From CAVTJL01 sp963735065 (GTDB lineage: Bacteria; Pseudomonadota; Alphaproteobacteria; Geminicoccales; Geminicoccaceae): a stretch of 64,000 nucleotides of DNA. Shown in pieces: positions 49,830 to 58,879 of this stretch. The stretch lies in contig CAVTJL010000004.1 of assembly GCA_963735065.1 (NCBI GenBank), forward strand, positions 744,001 to 808,000. The letters run 5' to 3'. The first letter of the stretch is position 1. Each line of letters starts with the position of its first letter. Made by a program: the position numbers and the translations under genes. The notes below the pieces were generated by a model. It did not search any database, had not been told where the DNA came from, and saw nothing but the letters and a program-made list of their open reading frames with translations.

Positions 49830-51686
49830 TCAGCTGGCCTGGGCGATGGTCGCCGCGCCGGGCGGCCTCGCCGCCGGATCGATCTCGAGGGCCTTCGTCA
49901 TGATGTCGCGGGCGAGAGGGGCCGCGGCCGAGGCCCCGTGCTCGCCATGCTCGACGACGATCGAGACCGCATAGCGGGGCTGGTCGAACGGCGCGAAGCA
50001 GACGAAGAGCGCGTGGTCGCGCTCGGCCCAGGGCACCTCGGCACGGCGCATCCGGCCGGACGCGTCGCGCTGAGCCTTGCTGATGCGACGAACCTGGGCG
50101 CTGCCGGTCTTGCCGGCCATCTGGACTCCCGGGATCTGCAGCGCCACGGCCCTCGCGGTGCCCCGCGGGCCGTTCACCACCTCGTACATGCCGCGCAGGA
50201 CGACATCGAGCGAGGCCTTGCTGACCTTGATTGCCGGCGTTTCTGCGGCCCCCACGTCGATGGCGCGGAGGAGATGCGGCCGCACGGCGCGGGCGCCGTT
50301 GCAGAGCCTTGCCGTCATGATCGCAAGCTGGAGCGGGGTTGCCACCACATAGCCCTGCCCGATGCCACAGACGAGCGTCTCGCCCTGCTGCCAGGGCTCC
50401 CCGAAGCGCTTGCGCTTCCAGGCGCGGGTCGGGACGAGGCCGGTCCGCTCGCCCGGAAGGTCCATCTCGAGACGCTCGCCGAGCCCGAAGCGCCGTGCCA
50501 TCTCGGCGATCGCGTCGATGCCGATGCGGCGCGCCAGCTCGTAGAAGAAGACGTCGCAGGACTGTGCGTAGCCCTGAACGAAGCCGATCCGGCCGTGGCC
50601 GGACGCCCGCCAGCAGTGGAAGGTGGCGTTGCCGAGCCTCATGTAGCCCGGGCAGACGGTCTCGAAGCTCGGGCTGATACCACCCTCGAGCGCTGCCAGC
50701 CCCGTCATCATCTTGAAGGTCGAGCCGGGCGGGTACTGGCCGCGGATGCACCTGTCGACCAAGGGCTTCAGCGGATCGTCGCGCAGGGCCGCCCAGGTGG
50801 CCGGGGTGATCGGGCTCGCGAAGAGGTTGGGGTCGTAGCTCGGCACCGAGGCCAGGGCCAGCACGCCGCCCGTGTTGACGTCCACCACGACGGCTGCCGC
50901 CGCCTGTCCGCTCGCCAGCCGGTCCATGCAGAACTGCTGCAGCTCGAGATCGAGCGTCAAAGACAGATCCTCGCCCGGCTTGCCGTCCTCGCGGTCGAGC
51001 TCGCGGATCTCGCGCCCGACCGCGTTGACCTCGACCCGCGACAGCCCGGCCCGGCCGCGCAGCCTCTTGTCGTAGAAGCGCTCCACGCCGCTCTTGCCGA
51101 TGCGAAAGTCGGGCAGCTGCAGGAGGGGATCGCTGTCGGCCTCGAGCTCCTCCTTCGTCACCGGGCCCAGATAGCCCAGGACGTGGGCGAGCGTGGCGCC
51201 GTCGGGATAGTCGCGGAGCAGCCCCTGATCGAGCAACACGCCCGGCAGGTCCGGGGCGTGAACGGCGATGCGTGCCACCTCGTCCCAGGACAGATCCTCG
51301 CGCACCGTGAGGGGCAGGAAGGAGCGCGTGAGGCGGGCCTGGGCGATCACCTCGTCGATGCGGCCCGGCGGCATCGCGATCAGCTCGGCGAGGCGCAGGA
51401 GCGTGCTCCTCACGCCCTCGGCCTGCTCGGGCACGAGCCGGACCCTGTAGGTCGGCACATTCGTCGCGATCGGCCTCCCGGCGCTGTCCTGGATGCGTCC
51501 GCGGGGTGGGACGAGCAGGCGCTGGTTGACGCGGTTGCTCTCGGCGAGCAGCCGATAGGAGCTGCTCTCCTCGATCTGCAGGTGATAGAGGCGGGCCAAA
51601 AGGGCGCCGAACAGGCCCACCTGCACGCCGCCAAGCACGAGCGCCCGGCGCGTGAAGGAGCGGAAGCGGTCAGCCTCTTGGTGCAT
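49830..51686 (-). CDS. mrdA: Penicillin-binding protein 2 (MrdA), elongasome transpeptidase
   Basis: A 618-residue class B PBP. One N-terminal transmembrane segment is at about 15-32, followed by the pedestal (NRVNQRLLVPPRGRIQD) and the transpeptidase domain. The catalytic Ser322 is in PPGSTFKMMTG, the second motif is SCD at 376-378 and the KTG motif is AGKTGSAQV at about 525. It crosslinks side-wall peptidoglycan. It overlaps mreD by 17 bases and is followed by rodA. Confidence 0.96.
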   Translation of the reverse strand: MHQEADRFRSFTRRALVLGGVQVGLFGALLARLYHLQIEESSSYRLLAESNRVNQRLLVPPRGRIQDSAGRPIATNVPTYRVRLVPEQAEGVRSTLLRLAELIAMPPGRIDEVIAQARLTRSFLPLTVREDLSWDEVARIAVHAPDLPGVLLDQGLLRDYPDGATLAHVLGYLGPVTKEELEADSDPLLQLPDFRIGKSGVERFYDKRLRGRAGLSRVEVNAVGREIRELDREDGKPGEDLSLTLDLELQQFCMDRLASGQAAAAVVVDVNTGGVLALASVPSYDPNLFASPITPATWAALRDDPLKPLVDRCIRGQYPPGSTFKMMTGLAALEGGISPSFETVCPGYMRLGNATFHCWRASGHGRIGFVQGYAQSCDVFFYELARRIGIDAIAEMARRFGLGERLEMDLPGERTGLVPTRAWKRKRFGEPWQQGETLVCGIGQGYVVATPLQLAIMTARLCNGARAVRPHLLRAIDVGAAETPAIKVSKASLDVVLRGMYEVVNGPRGTARAVALQIPGVQMAGKTGSAQVRRISKAQRDASGRMRRAEVPWAERDHALFVCFAPFDQPRYAVSIVVEHGEHGASAAAPLARDIMTKALEIDPAARPPGAATIAQAS

Positions 51687-52200
51687 GGGCCGGCGGCGGC
51701 AGGAGGGGCTGGCAGCGCAGCAGGAGCCAGGCGGTCAGCGGGAAGAGCGCGGCCGTGGCCAGGGTCTGCAGCAGGTCGGGGCGGAGGGCGAAGGCGTGGG
51801 CCCACCAAAGGCTCGCCAGCGTCCAGCGCAGGGCCGCGATGACCACGGCGATGGCAACACAGCCCGCCCACATCACGCCGAAGGAGGCGGCGAGCGCGGT
51901 CCGGTGCGGGGTCAGCACGATCCGGTGGGTCACGAGGAGAACGATGGCCGTCATGCCGAGCGGCAGCCCGGCCAGCAGGTCGAAGACGATCCCGAGAGCG
52001 AAGGCGGCGACCGCCGGCATCAGATCCGGCCGGTAGAGCGACCAGAAATAGACCACGCCCAGGGTCATGAAGGGAGCCAGCAGGTGAGAGCTCGAGCCCG
52101 GCAGCGGCATGATGTCGATCAGGACCGCGACGAGCCCGGTGAGGAACGGGACGAGGCTGCGGAGCGCCCGTTCCAGCCGCTGGCCGAGGCCGTCGGTCAT
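51670..52200 (-). CDS. mreD: Rod shape-determining protein MreD
   Basis: A 176-residue integral membrane protein with about five hydrophobic segments. The segment SLVPFLTGLVAVLIDIMPLP near the start and VYFWSLYRPDLMPAVAAFALG are typical of MreD. It links MreC and the PBP2/RodA synthase. The ATG overlaps the mreC stop (4 bases), and its end overlaps mrdA. Sequence conservation in this family is low, so context carries much of the call. Confidence 0.9.
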   Translation of the reverse strand: MTDGLGQRLERALRSLVPFLTGLVAVLIDIMPLPGSSSHLLAPFMTLGVVYFWSLYRPDLMPAVAAFALGIVFDLLAGLPLGMTAIVLLVTHRIVLTPHRTALAASFGVMWAGCVAIAVVIAALRWTLASLWWAHAFALRPDLLQTLATAALFPLTAWLLLRCQPLLPPPAHAPRG

Positions 52201-53168
52201 GGCCGTCTCGCCGCTGCCGGCGGCGGGGGCGAGACGGGCTGTGGCACCGGTTGCGCCACCGCCTGGGCCGCGGCGCCGCTGCCCTGGGCAACCGGCGGCG
52301 CCGCTACCGCCGGGTCGTCCTCGGGGCGCGCTACGGGCCGGTACGCGAGGACCGCCACATAGTCGAGGCGGTCCCAGTCGACGAAGGGGGTGACGACCAC
52401 GTCCTTGCCATCGATGCGCGAGATCACGCCGATCGGCAGGCCCGGAGGCAGGACGCCGCCGCGGCCCGAGGTGAGCACCCGGTCGCCCACGTGGAAGGCG
52501 GGGCTGAGCGGCAGGAAGCGCAGGGTGGGCAGGCCGTCATTGGTGCCCTCGAGGATGGCCGCGTCGCGCGAGCGGTCGACGATGGCCGGGATCTGCGAGT
52601 TGAGGTCGGTCAGCAGCAGGACCCGGGCGCTCCGGCGGCCGACCGCGATGACCCGGCCGACGAGGCCGAGCTCGTTGGCGACCGCCATGCCCTTGGCGAC
52701 GCCGCGGTCCTCGCCGGCGTCGATGAGCACCGTCCGCACGAACGGGCCGCCGCTGTCGGCCACGACCCGCGCCGTGGTCCAGATCGGCGCCTGCTCGAGG
52801 CGCGGCATGCGCAGGAGCTGCCGCAGGGCCGCGTTTTGGACCTCGAGGCGGATCGCCTCGGCCTGCCAGCGCAACAGGCGGTCCGTCTCGGCACGGAGCC
52901 GGGCGTTCTCGTCCCGCAGCGCCATCATGGCACCCACCTGGTCTGCCGCGTTCCGCATCGCCGCCACGGGCCGGCGCACCGCGTCCAGCACGGGCACCAC
53001 CGCATCATCCACGCGGTCGGTGAGATAGGCTATCGCACGGATGTCGGCCTTGGTCAGGACGAGCAGGACGACGGAAACGGTCAAGAGCGCGGCGAAGCTG
53101 TACCGATCGATCCAGTGACGGATCGCCAGGACGAGGCGCGGCCATGAACCGGGTCGTTGCCTGACCAC
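52197..53168 (-). CDS. mreC: Rod shape-determining protein MreC
   Basis: A 323-residue bitopic protein. One transmembrane segment is at about 18-38 (FAALLTVSVVLLVL), followed by a coiled coil (DENARLRAETDRLLRW) and a periplasmic beta domain with VADSGGPFVRTVLIDAGEDRGV and SARVLLLTDLNSQIPAIVDRS. A Pro/Ala-rich tail of about 45 residues ends the protein. The apparent start is GTG at 53168. It lies 155 bases downstream of mreB, and the gap shows no gene. Confidence 0.94.
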   Translation of the reverse strand: MVRQRPGSWPRLVLAIRHWIDRYSFAALLTVSVVLLVLTKADIRAIAYLTDRVDDAVVPVLDAVRRPVAAMRNAADQVGAMMALRDENARLRAETDRLLRWQAEAIRLEVQNAALRQLLRMPRLEQAPIWTTARVVADSGGPFVRTVLIDAGEDRGVAKGMAVANELGLVGRVIAVGRRSARVLLLTDLNSQIPAIVDRSRDAAILEGTNDGLPTLRFLPLSPAFHVGDRVLTSGRGGVLPPGLPIGVISRIDGKDVVVTPFVDWDRLDYVAVLAYRPVARPEDDPAVAAPPVAQGSGAAAQAVAQPVPQPVSPPPPAAARRP

Positions 53169-53323
53169 CGCACATCCAGCCCAACCGGAGCCCCGATCAG
53201 GGGCCCGAAGGTTCTTGTTCCAGCCATCGCCAGGCGGGCACCCCTCGGCTCATGCCCCATGGCGACCCCGGCCCAGCATGAGGCGGCCGATCATGCCGCC
53301 GCCCTACTATCACCGGTAGAGCG

Positions 53324-54364
53324 TTAATAGGCCGTGTGCAGCACATTGCGCAATGTGCGCATCTCCTCGAGACAGCGCCCTGTGCCGAGAGCGACACAAG
53401 TGAGCGGCTGGTCGGCGAGGCTCACCGGCAGGCCGGTGGCGTGCCGCAGCACGAAGTCGAGATTGCCCAGCAGCGCCCCGCCGCCGGTGAGCACGATGCC
53501 CTTGTCGACGATGTCGGCGGACAGCTCGGGCGCTGTGTGCTCGAGCGCCACCTTCACCGCCTCGATGATGGCGGTCACGGGCTCGGCCAGGCTCTCGGCG
53601 ATCTGGCGCTGGCTGATGACGATCTCCTTCGGCACGCCGTTCATGAGATCGCGGCCCTTGATGTCCATGACCTCGCCCGTGCCGTCCTCGGGCAGGCAGG
53701 CCGAGCCGATCCGCTTCTTGACGTTCTCGGCCGTGGCCTCGCCGATCAGGAGATTGTGGTTGCGGCGGACGTAGCTGATGATCGACTCGTCCATCTTGTT
53801 GCCGCCCACCCGGATCGAGCGGGCATAGACGATGCCGCCCAGGGAGAGGATGGCGACCTCGGTGGTGCCGCCGCCGATGTCGACCACCATGCTGCCGCTG
53901 GGCTCGGTGACCGGCAGCCCTGCCCCGATGGCCGCCGCCATCGGCTCCTCGATCAGGAAGACGCGCCGGGCGCCGGCGCTCTCGGCACTTTCCTGGATGG
54001 CGCGGCGCTCCACGGCCGTGGAGCCCGAGGGCACGCAGATGATGACCCGGGGCGTGGCGAAGCTGCGCCTGGGGTGCACCTTCCTGATGAAGTGCTTGAT
54101 CATCTCCTCGGCGACGTCGAAGTCGGCGATGACGCCGTCGCGCAAGGGGCGGATGGCCTCGATGTTGCCGGGCGTGCGCCCGACCATCTGCTTGGCCTCC
54201 TCGCCCACCGCCAGGACCTGCTTGCGGCCCCTGGTGGTGGCGATGGCGACCACCGACGGCTCGTTCAGGACGATGCCGCGGCCCTTCACGTAGACGAGGG
54301 TGTTGGCGGTTCCTAGATCGATCGCCATGTCCGCGGAGAACATGCCGAAGAGACGTGCGAACAT
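53324..54364 (-). CDS. mreB: Rod shape-determining protein MreB (bacterial actin)
   Basis: A 346-residue actin-fold ATPase. Phosphate-1 motif: MAIDLGTANTLVYVKGRGI; phosphate-2: MVVDIGGGTTEVAILSLGG; the adenosine motif is GIVLTGGGALLGN. The N-terminal MFARLFGMFS is an amphipathic membrane-binding segment. The frame opens 17 codons earlier at 54415, but the ATG at 54364 gives the standard MreB N-terminus. It heads the rod-shape cluster. Confidence 0.97.
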   Translation of the reverse strand: MFARLFGMFSADMAIDLGTANTLVYVKGRGIVLNEPSVVAIATTRGRKQVLAVGEEAKQMVGRTPGNIEAIRPLRDGVIADFDVAEEMIKHFIRKVHPRRSFATPRVIICVPSGSTAVERRAIQESAESAGARRVFLIEEPMAAAIGAGLPVTEPSGSMVVDIGGGTTEVAILSLGGIVYARSIRVGGNKMDESIISYVRRNHNLLIGEATAENVKKRIGSACLPEDGTGEVMDIKGRDLMNGVPKEIVISQRQIAESLAEPVTAIIEAVKVALEHTAPELSADIVDKGIVLTGGGALLGNLDFVLRHATGLPVSLADQPLTCVALGTGRCLEEMRTLRNVLHTAY

Positions 54365-54402
54365 AGGGTGCTGCTGCTCCAAGCCGCTCCGGACAGACGA
54401 AA

Positions 54403-54425
54403 CGGAGAGGCACAAGGCCTCTCCG
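54403..54425. terminator. Hairpin between leuA and mreB
   Basis: CGGAGAGGC (54403-54411) pairs with GCCTCTCCG (54417-54425) around a five-base loop, a perfect 9-bp stem. On the minus strand TTTCG follows, so it may terminate leuA, whose stop is 66 bases upstream. It also lies in the region expected to be the mreB 5' UTR. Confidence 0.5.
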
Positions 54426-54490
54426 CTCGTATCCTAGCCCGGCACGCTGACCGCAAGGTTAACGTCGGCTGCAACCACCCTAGAGCTCGC

Positions 54491-56077
54491 TCAGGCCGAT
54501 AGAGCGGCCGGGGCGGTTTTCTCGCGTTTGGTTACCAGCTTATTCAGCGCCGCGATATAGGCACGTGCCGAGGCCACCATCGTGTCGGTGTCGGCGGCCT
54601 GCCCGTTGACGGTCTTGCCGTGCTCCTCGAGCCGCACGGAAACCACGGCCTGGGCGTCCGTGCCCTCGGTGACGGCGTGGATCTGAAAGAGGGCGAGGCC
54701 CGCCTCGTGCGGGAAGAGCTCGCGGATCGTGCGGAAGATCGCATCGACCGGCCCGTCGCCCTCGCTGTGCGCCGACTTCCGCTCGCCGTCGACATCGAGG
54801 ACGAGATCGGCCTGCGGACGCAGCACCGAGCCGCACTGCACATAGAGGCTCACGAACTTGATGCGCTGCTCGCCGGTCTGGATCTGGTCGTCGACCAGCG
54901 CCACCAGATCCTCGTCGAGCACGTCCTTCTTGCGGTCGGCCAGCGTCTTGAAGCGCACGAACGCCTCGTTCAAGGCGTTGTCGCCTAGCGCGAAGCCCAG
55001 CTCCTCGAGCTTCTTCTTGAAGGCGTGGCGGCCGGAATGCTTGCCCATGACGAGGCTGGAGCGGACGAGGCCCACATCCTCGGGCCGCATGATCTCGTAG
55101 GTCTCGGCATTCTTGAGCACGCCATCCTGGTGGATGCCGCTCTCGTGCGCGAAGGCGTTGGCGCCGACGATGGCCTTATTAGGCTGGACGTTGAAGCCGG
55201 TGATGGCCGAGACCAGCCGCGAGGCCTTCATGATGTCCTGTGTGACGATCCGCGTCTTGTAGGGCAGGCGGTCGCTGCGCGTCCGGATGGCCATCACCAC
55301 CTCCTCGAGGGAGGCGTTGCCGGCACGCTCGCCGATGCCGTTGATGGTGCACTCGACCTGCCGCGCCCCCGCCTGGACGGCGAGCAGGCTGTTGGCGACC
55401 GCGAGACCCAGGTCGTTGTGGCAGTGAACGGAGATCACCGCCTTGTCGATGTTGGGCACGTTCTCGCGGATGACGCGGATGAGGTCGGCGAACTCCTCCG
55501 GGTAGGAATAGCCCACCGTGTCCGGGATGTTGATCGTCGTCGCCCCGCAGCGGATCGCGCTCTCGATGCAGCGGAAGAGAAAATCGTGCTCCGTGCGCGA
55601 GGCGTCCATCCCGCTCCACTCGACATTGTCGGTGTAGCGACGCGCCCGCGTCACGCTGTCGATCACCCGCTCGTGGACCGCCTCTGCGTCGAGCTGGAGC
55701 TGGTACTTGCGGTGCAGCGGCGAGGTGCCGATGAAGGTGTGGATACGCGAGCGGGCGGCGGGCTTGACCGCTTCGCCAGCCCGGTCGATGTCGGCGGCGT
55801 TGGCGCGGGCGAGCCCGCAGACCACGCTCTCCTTCACGAGCGCGGCGATCTTGCTGACGGCCTCGAAGTCGCCGTCCGAGGCGATCGGGAAGCCCGCCTC
55901 GATGACGTCGACGCCCATGTTCTCGAGGACCTTGGCGACCCTGAGCTTCTCCTCGACGTTCATCGAGCAGCCGGGTGCCTGCTCGCCGTCGCGCAGCGTC
56001 GTGTCGAAGATCACCACGTGATCGCCGCCCGCTGCGGCGGCCATGGTCTCGGCTACAGGATGTTTGGATTCGGCCAT
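54491..56077 (-). CDS. leuA: 2-isopropylmalate synthase LeuA
   Basis: A 528-residue enzyme that condenses acetyl-CoA and 2-ketoisovalerate, the first step of leucine synthesis. The catalytic barrel begins VVIFDTTLRDGEQAPG at about 22-37, with metal-binding VISVHCHNDLGLAVANSL and NGIGERAGNASLEEV. The C-terminal leucine-binding regulatory domain follows from about 400. A TTG at 56092 opens the frame, but the ATG at 56077 with TTGGGAG upstream is preferred. It is preceded by a leader of about 225 bases encoding a leucine-rich peptide. Confidence 0.96.
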   Translation of the reverse strand: MAESKHPVAETMAAAAGGDHVVIFDTTLRDGEQAPGCSMNVEEKLRVAKVLENMGVDVIEAGFPIASDGDFEAVSKIAALVKESVVCGLARANAADIDRAGEAVKPAARSRIHTFIGTSPLHRKYQLQLDAEAVHERVIDSVTRARRYTDNVEWSGMDASRTEHDFLFRCIESAIRCGATTINIPDTVGYSYPEEFADLIRVIRENVPNIDKAVISVHCHNDLGLAVANSLLAVQAGARQVECTINGIGERAGNASLEEVVMAIRTRSDRLPYKTRIVTQDIMKASRLVSAITGFNVQPNKAIVGANAFAHESGIHQDGVLKNAETYEIMRPEDVGLVRSSLVMGKHSGRHAFKKKLEELGFALGDNALNEAFVRFKTLADRKKDVLDEDLVALVDDQIQTGEQRIKFVSLYVQCGSVLRPQADLVLDVDGERKSAHSEGDGPVDAIFRTIRELFPHEAGLALFQIHAVTEGTDAQAVVSVRLEEHGKTVNGQAADTDTMVASARAYIAALNKLVTKREKTAPAALSA

Positions 56078-56156
56078 GATGGAGGCTCCCAAGAAAAATC
56101 CGGATGTGGCTTCGGCGAGGACGGGACCCCTGAACGCGCGCTGTTTTTGGGCGGGC

Positions 56157-56282
56157 TCAGGGGCAGCTAAGTCGAAGCGCCAGATCCAGGCTCAGGAGCT
56201 CGAGGCCGAGCACGCGCAGCAGCTCGGGGGCCGGACGGCCTCCCGAAACACTGACCTGCGATGTCGGACCCGCGATCGCCAT
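56157..56282 (-). CDS. Leucine-rich leader peptide of leuA (leuL-like)
   Basis: A 41-codon ORF on the leuA leader RNA. The N-terminal half is ordinary; then 10 of the 18 residues at 21-38 are Leu (the tail reads ELLRVLGLELLSLDLALRL before the stop). The ATG lies about 20 bases downstream of the predicted transcription start and 80 bases separate its stop from leuA. This is the classic layout of ribosome-mediated attenuation by leucine starvation. A stem pairs CCCCTGA (at the leader stop) with TCAGGGG, and ATTTTTCTT follows at about 56091-56099, but I cannot identify a strong terminator stem next to that T-run. The ribosome binding site is weak. Confidence 0.7.
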   Translation of the reverse strand: MAIAGPTSQVSVSGGRPAPELLRVLGLELLSLDLALRLSCP

Positions 56283-56309
56283 CTCGATCTTCTTGAAGTG
56301 ACCTCCCAC

Positions 56310-56339
56310 AGTATGTCGACGCCGAGGACGATTTGTAAA
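56310..56339 (-). promoter_or_regulatory. Predicted sigma70-type promoter of the leuL-leuA transcript
   Basis: On the minus strand, TTTACA (56334-56339, 5/6) and CATACT (56310-56315, 4/6) are separated by 18 bases. The start would be near 56302, giving a leader of about 225 bases upstream of leuA. The 337 bases between leuA and the next gene hold only this promoter and the leader. Confidence 0.6.
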
Positions 56340-56429
56340 GGGATCTGATCCGAAGGCCGTTGTTTTGGCCAGCCGCCGTCACGCCGGGCTGGGGCGCACC
56401 GGGCCGAACGGCCCGATCTCATCCGGACC

Positions 56430-57294
56430 TCAGGAAGCGCCCGGCAGGTCGGGCTGTCCGGTCCTGTCACGCGACTGCTCGAGCTCGTTCGCCACCGCGC
56501 TCTTGATCTTTTCCATGTCCTCCGGGGTCAGCTGGTTCAACCAGAACCACGCATCGCCCACCGACTGCTTTTTCAGCGCCCGGTAGGTCGAAAGAAGGGT
56601 GACGGTATTGTCGGCGGACTGCTCCGCCGCCGCCGGCTCCGTGCCTTCGAATTCGTTCGTGCACGACGGCTCGGCCGCGACGGATGCCGGCTCGAATTCG
56701 TTCGTGCACGCTTCCGCCGCGGCAACCGGCACAGGCTCAGGAGCGCTCGGGGGCGGCGCAGGCTCGGCTGGGAATTCGTTCGTGCAAAGCGCTGTGGCCT
56801 CGCCGACCGGCGCTGGCACATCCTCGTCCACCTCGGCCGCGGGCTCGAGCAGCTCGGCCAGACGCGCCTTGCGGTGGCACCAGAAGAGCTCCGTCGCGCG
56901 CTTCGTCTCCATCTGCGCGTGGGTGCGGTAGCGCAGCGCCGTCGTCAGCGCTGCGCGCTCCTCGCGGCCGTAGAGGTCGGTGCCGTGGCCGTGGCCCTTC
57001 ATGCCGGGAAGGTTGCCCGCCATCACCTCGGTCTCGACACGGTCGGCGCGGATCTCCCGCCACATCGCCACGGCGATCGCCTCGACATGGGCCAGACTCG
57101 ACCGCGTCCTCGGGGCCGTAGGCGGCTCGAATGTCCGAGACGAGCGACGCGAAGTCCTCGGGGTCCTCCTCGGGAAGGAACAAGAAACGCTTGGAGCGGA
57201 GGCCGTGCTTGAGGGCGTTCATCGACGAGCGCGCCTTGCCTTCGGGGGTCTTCGGGCCACGTTTTTTGGGTGTGCTGGGGACGGAATCGGGCAT
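56430..57294 (-). pseudogene. Conserved alphaproteobacterial hypothetical protein, interrupted by one frameshift
   Basis: Two overlapping frames together make one protein. The N-terminal part starts MPDSVPSTPKKRGPKTPEGK and runs NALKHGLRSKRFLFLPEEDP to about GPEDAVES. The continuation AHVEAIAVAMWREIRADRVE is in another frame, from about 57110 downward. One extra base (or two missing) near 57105-57115 breaks it. The second part has three copies of CTNEF in a Pro/Ala/Glu-rich stretch and ends with an acidic helix. The family, recognised by TPEGKARS and NALKHGLR, is common in Rhodospirillales and has no known function. It may be a true pseudogene or a sequencing error. Confidence 0.65.
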
Positions 57295-57430
57295 GACTGG
57301 GCTCCGGTCGAGGGCCGAGGAAAATCGAGAAGCTTATGACGGACAGGGCGGCGCAAGTCAAGGAATACACACCTAGAGATAGGCAGACGGGAGCTCATCC
57401 CCCCGCGTCGATGATGCCGGGGGCGGCCTG

Positions 57431-58669
57431 ATGCGGCGCGCAATCGTCGTCGGGGGCTCGCTGGGGGGCATGTCCGCGGCCTGCACCCTTCTCCGCTCGG
57501 GATGGGACGTCACGGTGATCGAGCGGACCAGCCGGCGGCTCGAGGGGCGCGGCGCGGGGCTCGGGGTGCATCCGCCGATGCTGCAGGGCCTGCTCGGCGC
57601 CGGCGCCAGGGTCGACGGCAGCGTCGGCGTGCCGATCGAGGAGCGCGTCGCCTTCAACAGGGACGGCAGCATCGCCGGCCGGCTGCGCATGCCGCAGCTC
57701 TGCACCTCCTGGTCGCGGCTCTACACGCTCTTATCGGAGGTGTTTCCCGAGGAGCGGGTGCGGCGCGGCGTCGGCGTGACGCGGGTCGAGCAGGACCGGG
57801 ATGGCGTTGTGGCTCATCTCGAGGACGGTAGCGAGATGAGGGGCGAGGTGCTGGTCGCGGCCGACGGCGTGCGCTCGACCGTGCGCCGCCAGCTCTTCCC
57901 CGAGGTCGAGCTCGAATATGCGGGCTACATCGCCTGGCGCGGCATGGTCGAGGAAGGCGCGCTGTCGCCCGAGACGCATGCAGCGCTCTTCGGCTGCTTC
58001 GGCTGGGGCCTGCTCGAGGGCGAGCACATCCTGGGCTACCCGGTGCCGGGCCCCAACGACGACGTGACGCCGGGGCGACGCTACTACAATTTCGTCTGGT
58101 ACCGGCCGGTCGACGCCGCGACGACCCTGCGCGACATGCAGACGGACGCCTCGGGGCGCGTCCATGCGAGCGGGATTCCGCCGCACCTGATCCGGCCGGA
58201 GGTGATGCGGGCGCTGCGCCACGACGCCGAGACGCTCCTGCACCCGGTCTGGACGGAGATGGTGCTGGCGACGCCGAGCCCGCTGTTCCAGCCCATCGGC
58301 GACCTCCTGTCGCCGCGCATGAGCGAGGGCCGGATAGCCCTTCTGGGCGATGCCGCCTTCGTCGCACGGCCGCATGTGGGCATGGGGGCGATCAAGGCCG
58401 GGATCGACGCGATCGCGCTGGCGGAGGCCCTGGCCGAGGGCGAGGTCGAGGAAGGCCTCGAGCGCTATGCCGCGGAGCGCGAGCCGGCGAGCCGGGCGCT
58501 GGTCGAGCGGTCGCGCTGGCTGGGGTGCTACATCGAGGGCAAGCGCCAGCGCCCCGAGCCCATCGCCTTCATGGCCGAGAACGGCGGCGTCGATCCAAAC
58601 AGCCGCTGCGACGGCGGGCTTTTTTTCAGGTTGCTGGCGGAGGCGGGGTTTCCCGAAGAGAGCCGGTAG
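57431..58669 (+). CDS. FAD-dependent aromatic monooxygenase (2,6-dihydroxypyridine hydroxylase-like)
   Basis: A 412-residue class A flavoprotein monooxygenase. The FAD motif is VVGGSLGGMSAACTLLRSG at 6-24, followed by VTVIERTSRRLEGRGAGL. The FAD/NADPH motif is VLVAADGVRSTVRRQLFP, and the second FAD motif is RIALLGDAAFVARPHVGMG. The GGSLGG and RPHVGMGAIKA variants resemble 2,6-dihydroxypyridine 3-monooxygenases, but the substrate is not proven. It stands alone, 136 bases from the frameshifted gene, which is divergent. Confidence 0.85.
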   Translation: MRRAIVVGGSLGGMSAACTLLRSGWDVTVIERTSRRLEGRGAGLGVHPPMLQGLLGAGARVDGSVGVPIEERVAFNRDGSIAGRLRMPQLCTSWSRLYTLLSEVFPEERVRRGVGVTRVEQDRDGVVAHLEDGSEMRGEVLVAADGVRSTVRRQLFPEVELEYAGYIAWRGMVEEGALSPETHAALFGCFGWGLLEGEHILGYPVPGPNDDVTPGRRYYNFVWYRPVDAATTLRDMQTDASGRVHASGIPPHLIRPEVMRALRHDAETLLHPVWTEMVLATPSPLFQPIGDLLSPRMSEGRIALLGDAAFVARPHVGMGAIKAGIDAIALAEALAEGEVEEGLERYAAEREPASRALVERSRWLGCYIEGKRQRPEPIAFMAENGGVDPNSRCDGGLFFRLLAEAGFPEESR

Positions 58670-58879
58670 GCGGGGAGCTTGTGGGTATGGCGCGGCAGCG
58701 TCACTTCCGGGGCGGCTGGACGCTGCTCGGCTGATTCGGAACCCAGGTGGGCGGCGAGACCGGCCTCTGGCCGACCCGCGGTTGGTAGCCGCCGCTCACC
58801 CGCTCCTCCTGGCGGGCTGGCCGTGTCGAACGGGCTTCCTGCGAGCCGGCGCAATGGTCAGGCGCATCGCCTTTCGGGC

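Noticed and set aside
53169..53323. A small gene between mreB and mreC
   Set aside because: The only frames there are short, run into mreB, and have no ribosome site or family resemblance.
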